From: JALXCG01 sp026991065 [NCBI: Gemmatimonadota bacterium]
Lineage (GTDB): Bacteria > GCA-2686955
DNA length: 8,550 nucleotides
Direction of reading: 5' to 3'
Assembly (NCBI GenBank): GCA_026991065.1
Contig: JALXCG010000079.1
Location: 1-8,550, forward strand
In this document: positions 1 through 4,804 of the stretch, in pieces
How the letters are laid out: every line of letters starts with the position of its first letter
Numbering within the stretch: the first letter of the stretch is position 1
The notes under the pieces: generated by a model
Seen by the model: the letters and a program-made list of their open reading frames with translations, nothing else
The model's database searches: none
Told to the model about the DNA's origin: nothing
Made by a program: the position numbers and the translations under genes

Positions 1-36
1 ACCGCACCCACTCTCCTGTTCCGAGAGGCTTCCGGA

Positions 37-903
37 ATGAGATCTCTTTACACGGTCCTGGGCACCATCGGTGCCTCCCTCGTCCTGGCGTCGGCAGCGT
101 TCGGCTTCGGGAGTTTTTCGGTTGAACTGATTGATCACCCGGAAGAGGGGTACTATTTTCAACATCATCTGGCAGCCGGGGGCAGTGCTGACAACCGCAT
201 CATCGTTTCCAACCCAACCGAAGATGTGGCATCCATCATCCTCTACCCCGCCGACGCGATCTGTTCCGCCTCGGGCGGCCTCAACGGCACGCTGCGCGGG
301 GTGAGCCCTACCAAAGAGGGCACCTGGGTAACTCCGAGCGTCTCCGCCTTCGATCTCAAGCCGGGCGAGAAACGGAAGGTGGATATTCATCTGAAAGTGG
401 CACCCGATGCAACGCCCGGGGACCATTTCGCTTTCATCTTCGTCGAGCTTGCGGGCACCACCCAGACGGACCCCACCACGCAATCTCCCGCGGACACAAC
501 CTCGCTCGGAGTGATGGTTCATGTGAATCCGCGCTTCGGTGTGTTGGTGTGGAACACGGTGCCGGGCGAGCAGGTGCTCGATGTGCGCCTGGATTCATTG
601 CGCAAGCGCGTGGACAAGGGAGCGCTGCTGCTTGATCTGGATGTTCAAAACAGTGGCAATCTTTTCGTCAAGCCCAACCTGAGTTGGACGCTGCGGGGAC
701 CACGGGGAAACGTTGTAGCCAGCCAACCGGAACAGGAACGCAACATTCTTCTTCCGGGTGCAAAATATACGCTTTCGTTTCCCGTGCGCACCGATCGCCC
801 GCTGATTCGCGGTGACTATACATTCGAAGCGAACCTGCGCTATTTCCGCACGGGTGTCGACGAAATCAAGAAGACAGAATCACTCAAGGTCCGTCTTCCC
901 TGA
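37..903 (+). CDS. Secreted DUF916-like (WxL-interacting type) surface protein
   Basis: The 288-residue product starts with a signal peptide (hydrophobic stretch about residues 5-23, probable cleavage near A21-G25). The mature part looks like two tandem Ig-like beta domains. The first, about 26-140, has the pattern of DUF916 proteins: aromatic-rich start, 'RIIVSNPTED' near 54-63, 'LKPGEKRKVDIHLKVAPD' at 107-124, then 'GDHFAFIFVE' at 128-137. A Thr/Pro-rich linker (141-155) leads to a second beta domain, about 157-288, resembling the DUF3324-type half ('NPRFGVLVW', 'DVQNSGNLFVKP', 'GDYTFEANLRY'). In Gram-positive bacteria these proteins have a C-terminal membrane helix and work with WxL-domain proteins bound to peptidoglycan. 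Here the protein ends at 'KVRLP' with no anchor. A GAGG eight bases before the ATG supports the start. The downstream gene encodes a small WxL-like protein, which fits a paired role. Family assignment is by pattern; exact function is unknown. A chaperone-like Ig protein is the main alternative. Confidence 0.8.
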   Translation: MRSLYTVLGTIGASLVLASAAFGFGSFSVELIDHPEEGYYFQHHLAAGGSADNRIIVSNPTEDVASIILYPADAICSASGGLNGTLRGVSPTKEGTWVTPSVSAFDLKPGEKRKVDIHLKVAPDATPGDHFAFIFVELAGTTQTDPTTQSPADTTSLGVMVHVNPRFGVLVWNTVPGEQVLDVRLDSLRKRVDKGALLLDLDVQNSGNLFVKPNLSWTLRGPRGNVVASQPEQERNILLPGAKYTLSFPVRTDRPLIRGDYTFEANLRYFRTGVDEIKKTESLKVRLP

Positions 904-951
904 CAACATCGCGCTGTACGGGCAGGTCCGCGACGAAGGTCCCGGTAAATC

Positions 952-970
952 CGGCGCCAGCAAAGCGCCG
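952..970 (+). other. GC-rich stem-loop just before the start at 981
   Basis: CGGCGC (952-957) and GCGCCG (965-970) are perfect inverted copies around a seven-base loop. The hairpin ends ten bases before the ATG at 981 and lies in the 77-base gap between the DUF916-like and WxL-like genes. No run of T follows, so it is not a classical intrinsic terminator. It could tune translation of the second gene or be a chance feature of GC-rich DNA. Confidence 0.3.
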
Positions 971-980
971 ATGATCAGGT

Positions 981-1481
981 ATGGCCCACTACTCCATCTC
1001 CAGCGCTGTTGCTCATACCGGATTGCTCCTCACTCTGCTCCTGCCGGCTTCCCGCGCGGATGCCGCCGAGGTGGCGGCGCACGCGCGCGCCACTCTCCGC
1101 CTCCGGGGCGGCCCAGTCATTATCAGCGGGCGCCACATCGCCCCCGGCCGCTCTCCGGCGGATTCCCCACCACCCGGAAGTTGGCTGCCACCGGACCGCA
1201 TCGAGGTCAAAGCAAGCGGCGGCGACAACGGCGTGAGCAGGTGGAACCTCTCGCTCTCGGCGCTCGTGTCCGGCCCGCGGCCTCCCAAAGAGAACGGCTG
1301 CTTTCTCGCCACCGACCTCTTCCCGCGCGGGGGCACCGGCGTGGCAGTGGCCTACAGCACGGTCGCCGGGAAGGCGCCACGGGGAACCCGATGGATCACG
1401 ACCTCGGAAACGGCTGCGGCGGACGCGCTCGATCGGGAATCGCCGGCGCGGCTCGTTGCCACGATCGTCCCTCAACTCTGA
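981..1481 (+). CDS. Small secreted protein with WxL-like domain pattern
   Basis: The 166-residue product has a clear signal peptide (hydrophobic 14-22, cleavage likely after A-D-A at 26-28). The rest, about 138 residues, appears to be beta strands and loops with one cysteine (C107). I did not recognise a family from overall similarity. However, 'RIEVKASGGDNGVSRWNLSLSA' spans 73-94 and holds W88-x-L90. This, a Gly-rich middle (116-121) and the last strand 'ARLVATIVPQL' (156-166) follow the order seen in WxL domains: a strand, a W-x-L strand, a glycine-rich section and a closing strand. The second, C-terminal W-x-L of classical WxL domains is absent (it reads TIVPQL). The DUF916-like gene 77 bases upstream is the usual partner of WxL proteins and strengthens the idea. 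Strong G/C bias at third codon positions and the signal peptide argue that the frame is real. The ribosome site (AGGT directly before ATG) is weak, so expression may be coupled to the upstream gene. Confidence 0.65.
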   Translation: MAHYSISSAVAHTGLLLTLLLPASRADAAEVAAHARATLRLRGGPVIISGRHIAPGRSPADSPPPGSWLPPDRIEVKASGGDNGVSRWNLSLSALVSGPRPPKENGCFLATDLFPRGGTGVAVAYSTVAGKAPRGTRWITTSETAAADALDRESPARLVATIVPQL

Positions 1482-1512
1482 CGGCAAAGCCGAAGCCGAC
1501 CGGAGTTCTCTC

Positions 1513-3051
1513 CTATTGAGCGAAGTAGTGGCTCCACTGGGACCAGCGGATATTCCACGGGCCGCCATAGGCACCCATGTCACTGCGAGCGCCGTCGACG
1601 TGGAATGGGGGCCACCAAGGATGAACGTCGTAGATCCCATCCTCCCAGTCGGGATCGCCACTGTCGATGCAGGGTGAAGAGGCGGATGGCACCCACTCGT
1701 AGCCGGCGTAGCTGGTAAGCAATGGGTCGGCGTCGATCACCTCGACCCCCTCCTCCCAGCCGCCGCCGATGTCGCTGTAAGTGACATCAACAAGGCTGCT
1801 GAGTCGCTGCGTTAGATTGCGCGGCTCGTTGCCCCAAACCACACTGCTGGCGATCCGCGGGTGGGAAGAGTCGCGCCCGGCGAGACCTCCGGCGCGCCCA
1901 ACATCCCAAGCGACATTCCCCATGATGGTGCAATAGGCAACCACGGGAGCAGCGCCGTAGCAGAGGATGGCTCCGCCATCATATTGGGCGCTGTTGTCCC
2001 GCAAGATTGAGTTCAGGAGGATGGCCCGGCTTTCAAAGGCATAAACCGCTCCGCCCTCGTGTGCATCATTGGCGACCAGCTTCAGATGGGTGAGAAGGGA
2101 TTTCGACTCCGCCCCGAGGTAGATCCCCCCGCCCTGGGCGGTGGCTGAGTTTTCATGAATCCAGCAGTGGGTAATCACCGATTCATCCGCGAATTCAATG
2201 CGGATGGCGCCGCCGGTATTGATCACCTGGTTGGCGTTAAATTCACATCCCACGACGCTGGCGGTCGCCCCGCCTAGCCACAGCGCCCCCCCAACTTGCG
2301 CGCTGTTGCCGATGAAACGACCAGCCTCGAAGCGCGTGGCGCTGCGGTTGATGTAGGCGCCGCCCCCATCCGCGGCCGAATCATTGCCGACAAAAAGCGC
2401 CCCATGCACCAGCGGTGCTGCATCGGAGGTACAATAGAGCCCACCGCCGGCGTAGTCCGCATGGCAGGATTGGATCACGCAGTCCACAATCTCCCCGCCG
2501 CCACCATTCATGCCGATGCCGCCACCGTAGAGTAAACTGCTACAGTTCTCGACGCGGCAGTTCTCGATTCGCGGAGCGCTCGACCAGGAGCCGATCCCCC
2601 CTCCGACAACCGTCGAGTGACAGTCACGGACGACGCAGTTGCGCAACAGGGGCGCCGCGCCATCGCGACAGGTGATTCCCCCACCACTCACAGGGTCAGC
2701 GCTGAGCCCACCGGCTCCTCCTCGCAGAGTGACTCCGTCAAGAATGGTATTCTGTCCCTCACCGGTGCGAAAGTAAAACACGGTACCGGCGTCCTGCCCA
2801 TCGATGACGGTGCCCGCCACGACCAGCGAGTCGGCCGGATCGATGCTGCGCACGACAAGCGCCTTGCCGGCGCAATCCAGAGCAAACTCGAAATAGGTTC
2901 CCGGCAGAATCTCCACTGTGTCGCCGGCGGCGGCAACATCCAGCCCCGCTTGAATGGATGCAACATCCGTTGGCACAGTAATCAGATCAGCGCCGGCCGC
3001 CATGCTGATTCCCCCCAGGGCCCCAGCAACAATCAATCTCGTGGCATGCAT
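1513..3051 (-). CDS. Secreted right-handed parallel beta-helix repeat protein
   Basis: The product is 512 residues from the chosen ATG, with a signal peptide (1-20, cleavage near A-G-A). It opens with the typical entry 'SIQAGLDVAAAGDTVEILPGTY' at about 32-53, as in pectate-lyase-fold and polymorphic outer-membrane-like proteins. About eleven rungs follow, each marked by G-G-G/A-hydrophobic, with the hydrophobic residue near 126, 153, 179, 205, 233, 257, 283, 310, 336, 362 and 390: a period of about 26 residues. Cys, Asn and small residues recur at stacked positions. The end (about 425-498) has 'YSDIGGGW', 'DADPLL', 'PCIDSGDP' and 'DMGAYGGP', a tail shared by many beta-helix proteins of uncultured bacteria. 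There is no sorting domain or membrane anchor. I see no convincing lyase active site, so binding or adhesion is as likely as polysaccharide cleavage. A GTG 15 bases upstream is possible but has a poorer ribosome site and adds residues before the signal peptide. Confidence 0.88.
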   Translation of the reverse strand: MHATRLIVAGALGGISMAAGADLITVPTDVASIQAGLDVAAAGDTVEILPGTYFEFALDCAGKALVVRSIDPADSLVVAGTVIDGQDAGTVFYFRTGEGQNTILDGVTLRGGAGGLSADPVSGGGITCRDGAAPLLRNCVVRDCHSTVVGGGIGSWSSAPRIENCRVENCSSLLYGGGIGMNGGGGEIVDCVIQSCHADYAGGGLYCTSDAAPLVHGALFVGNDSAADGGGAYINRSATRFEAGRFIGNSAQVGGALWLGGATASVVGCEFNANQVINTGGAIRIEFADESVITHCWIHENSATAQGGGIYLGAESKSLLTHLKLVANDAHEGGAVYAFESRAILLNSILRDNSAQYDGGAILCYGAAPVVAYCTIMGNVAWDVGRAGGLAGRDSSHPRIASSVVWGNEPRNLTQRLSSLVDVTYSDIGGGWEEGVEVIDADPLLTSYAGYEWVPSASSPCIDSGDPDWEDGIYDVHPWWPPFHVDGARSDMGAYGGPWNIRWSQWSHYFAQ

Positions 3052-3057
3052 GGTATT

Positions 3058-3061
3058 CTCC
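3058..3061 (-). promoter_or_regulatory. Ribosome binding site of the beta-helix gene
   Basis: On the minus strand GGAG lies six bases before the ATG at 3051-3049. An upstream in-frame GTG at 3066 would place this site inside the coding region, so the site favours the ATG. The signal peptide then starts directly with M-H-A-T-R. Confidence 0.65.
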
Positions 3062-3094
3062 AACACGATGGGTTTGTCTGTCCGATTCTAACCC

Positions 3095-3108
3095 GATCCG
3101 GACGGATC
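3095..3108. promoter_or_regulatory. 14-base palindrome in divergent promoter region
   Basis: GATCCG (3095-3100) and CGGATC (3103-3108) are perfect inverted copies separated by GA. The site lies in the 243-base spacer between two divergently read genes, 44 bases upstream of the beta-helix start codon and 186 bases upstream of the hydro-lyase start. A minus-strand TAGAAT (3090-3085) next to it matches five of six bases of a sigma-70 -10 box, without a good -35. An operator for a dimeric regulator is possible. GATC-containing palindromes also arise by chance, and no regulator gene is nearby. Confidence 0.25.
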
Positions 3109-3283
3109 CGCGTACACCGATAATCATCAACGCCGGCACGTCACGAGTGCTAGTCTCGGCGATGGTATCGGGGCGAGTCCGCGGTGCATGCGGCGGCCTC
3201 TCCCCGGGTGTCGGGTGGTCGCCCGGAGAACGCTTGGCATGGAGCTTCGGACCCCGCCGGCCGACCGCTTTTCAGATTCCACC

Positions 3284-3287
3284 GGAG
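3284..3287 (+). promoter_or_regulatory. Ribosome binding site of hydro-lyase alpha gene
   Basis: GGAG seven bases before the ATG at 3295 fixes the start. The reading frame stays open upstream to a GTG at 3184, but the 37 extra residues (M-H-A-A-A-S-P-R...) do not resemble the start of the family, whereas 'MANQMELKDALVELIRRAS' does. Confidence 0.7.
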
Positions 3288-3294
3288 ATACGAA

Positions 3295-4176
3295 ATGGCA
3301 AACCAGATGGAGCTAAAGGATGCCCTGGTCGAGTTGATCCGCCGGGCCTCTACTCACTTGCCGCCAGACCAGATGGCGGCCCTGCGTCGAGCCGCGGATT
3401 CCGAACCGAAGGAGAGCATGGCGCAGCAAACCTTCGAAATGATGATCGCCAACGCCGAAGCGGCGGCGACCTCCTCTACTCCCACCTGCCAGGACACGGG
3501 CACGCTGCTCTTCTATGTGGACTATGGCCCCGAATTCCGGCAGCGGGAGCTGCGAGAGGCGATTGAGGCCGCCGCCCGCGAGGCCACTCGACGCTCCTAT
3601 CTGCGGCCAAACGCCGTCGATTCCCGCTCCGGCAAGAACTCGGGAGACAACACCGGCATCGGCGCACCCTACATTCATTTCGAAGAAGAAGAGAAACCCG
3701 GACTGCGGGTCCGGCTGATGCTCAAGGGGGGGGGCTCAGAGAATGTCGGCCGGCAGTACACCGTTCCCGATTCCGAGATCGGTGCCGGACGCGATCTCGA
3801 TGGCGTGCGCAAGTGCATCATCGACGCGGTATTCAAGGCCCAGGGCTACGGCTGCGCGCCTGGCATCATCGGAGTCGGAATCGGCGGTGATCGCATGTCC
3901 TCTTTCCTGGCCTCCAAGGAGTCGCTGTTCCGCAAGGTGGACGACACCAACCCCGATCCGGAGTTGGCCAAACTGGAAGAGCAACTCACTGCCGAATGCA
4001 ACACGCTGGGAATCGGCCCGATGGGCTTTGGTGGGTCTACCTCCGTCCTGGGCGTGAAGCTCAACTTCCGGCATCGCGTACCGGCCAGCTTCTTCGTGTC
4101 GATCAGTTATATGTGCTGGGCCAATCGCAAGGCCACACTGCTTTATCGCAACGGCACCGCCGAATTCGAGCAATAG
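3295..4176 (+). CDS. Class I Fe-S fumarase/tartrate dehydratase-type hydro-lyase, alpha subunit
   Basis: The 293-residue product is the N-terminal (alpha) half of a two-subunit class I hydro-lyase, expected to interconvert fumarate and (S)-malate in the TCA cycle in the cytoplasm. The three likely [4Fe-4S] cysteines are present: C65 in 'PTCQDTG', C187 in 'GCAPGIIGVGIGGD' and C274 in 'YMCWANRK'. Other family marks are 'LRPNAVD' (103-109), 'NTGIGAP' (119-125), 'KGGGSEN' (144-150) and 'GIGPMGFGGSTS' (239-250). The length is normal for a separate alpha subunit. The motifs are mixed: 'LRxNAV...NTGxGxP' and 'CWAxRxxTLL' recall the tartrate dehydratase alpha subunit TtdA as I remember it, while 'KGGGSEN' is typical of fumarases. 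I therefore favour fumarase but do not exclude another hydroxy-dicarboxylate. The beta gene follows after 18 bases as an operon. A nine-G run (3726-3734) encodes part of the KGGG motif and is in frame. Confidence 0.92.
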   Translation: MANQMELKDALVELIRRASTHLPPDQMAALRRAADSEPKESMAQQTFEMMIANAEAAATSSTPTCQDTGTLLFYVDYGPEFRQRELREAIEAAAREATRRSYLRPNAVDSRSGKNSGDNTGIGAPYIHFEEEEKPGLRVRLMLKGGGSENVGRQYTVPDSEIGAGRDLDGVRKCIIDAVFKAQGYGCAPGIIGVGIGGDRMSSFLASKESLFRKVDDTNPDPELAKLEEQLTAECNTLGIGPMGFGGSTSVLGVKLNFRHRVPASFFVSISYMCWANRKATLLYRNGTAEFEQ

Positions 4177-4194
4177 AGCCAAAGGAAACCCATC

Positions 4195-4779
4195 ATGGCA
4201 AAAAAGATCCACCTCCCGGCAGGCGAAGATGCCATCCGCTCACTGCATTGCGGAGACATTGTGGAGATCAGCGGGGTCATGGTCACCGGCCGCGACAATG
4301 TCCACAAATACCTCATTGAGAATGATGACGAGATGGCCCACCGGCTTCTCAAGGATACCTTCATCTACCACTGTGGCCCAGTGGTGAAGCAGAACGACAA
4401 GGGCGAGTGGTCCTTCGTCGCCGCCGGCCCGACCACCTCGATCCGGGAGGAGCCCTATCAGGGGAAGGTTTTCGAGCGCTACGGCTTGCGCGCCGCAATC
4501 GGCAAGGGCGGCATGGGCCCCAAGACGCTGGCGGCGTGCGAGCAGTTGGGCGCGGTCTACCTGCACGCCATCGGCGGCCTGGCCGTTCTCCTGGCGCGGT
4601 CGGTCAAGCGGGTGCTCGATGTTCACTGGCTGGAGGAGTTCGGTACTCCCGAAGCGATGTGGGTGATCGAAGTCGAGGACTTCCCGGCAATCGTGACCAT
4701 GGATTCCCACGGCAAGAGCCTGCACGCGGAAATCCTGGAAAAGTCACGTGCCCAGTATGAGATGCTCCTGAAGAAGTAG
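4195..4779 (+). CDS. Class I Fe-S fumarase/tartrate dehydratase-type hydro-lyase, beta subunit
   Basis: The 194-residue product matches the C-terminal (beta) half of class I hydro-lyases, the swivelling domain that closes over the iron-sulfur site of the alpha subunit. Visible motifs are 'GDIVEISGVMVTGRDNVHK' at 20-38, 'YHCGPVV' at 58-64, 'GPTTSIREEPY' at 78-88, 'GKGGMGPKT' at 103-111, 'HWLEEFGTPEAMW' at 144-156 and 'FPAIVTMDSHG' at 163-173. The substrate-binding loop reads T-T-S-I-R-E-E-P-Y rather than the T-T-S-x-R-M found in many relatives; this keeps the arginine but changes the next residue. Length is normal. GGA eight bases before the ATG serves as ribosome site, and the gene sits 18 bases after the alpha gene, so both are surely co-transcribed and made in equal amounts. 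Substrate (fumarate or tartrate) is not settled by sequence alone; fumarate is more likely. Confidence 0.92.
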   Translation: MAKKIHLPAGEDAIRSLHCGDIVEISGVMVTGRDNVHKYLIENDDEMAHRLLKDTFIYHCGPVVKQNDKGEWSFVAAGPTTSIREEPYQGKVFERYGLRAAIGKGGMGPKTLAACEQLGAVYLHAIGGLAVLLARSVKRVLDVHWLEEFGTPEAMWVIEVEDFPAIVTMDSHGKSLHAEILEKSRAQYEMLLKK

Positions 4780-4804
4780 GCCGCGCGACGCATCGGCCTC
4801 CGCC

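Noticed and set aside
812-1519. Plus-strand 235-codon open frame
   Set aside because: It begins inside the DUF916-like gene and overlaps the 981-1481 gene. Its product is Arg-rich and low-complexity, with no signal peptide or ribosome site.
975-1661. Minus-strand 228-codon open frame
   Set aside because: It overlaps the signal-peptide gene at 981-1481 and the end of the beta-helix gene. Its translation is Arg/Gly/Pro-rich without domain pattern, typical of an antisense frame in GC-rich DNA.
3184-3294. N-terminal extension of the alpha subunit from a GTG
   Set aside because: The extra 37 residues are unlike the family, there is no good ribosome site at the GTG, and a GGAG fits the ATG at 3295.
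4780-4804. Possible shared terminator between convergent genes
   Set aside because: Only a 4-bp stem (GCCG with CGGC) with a long loop can be drawn, and no T run follows on either strand.
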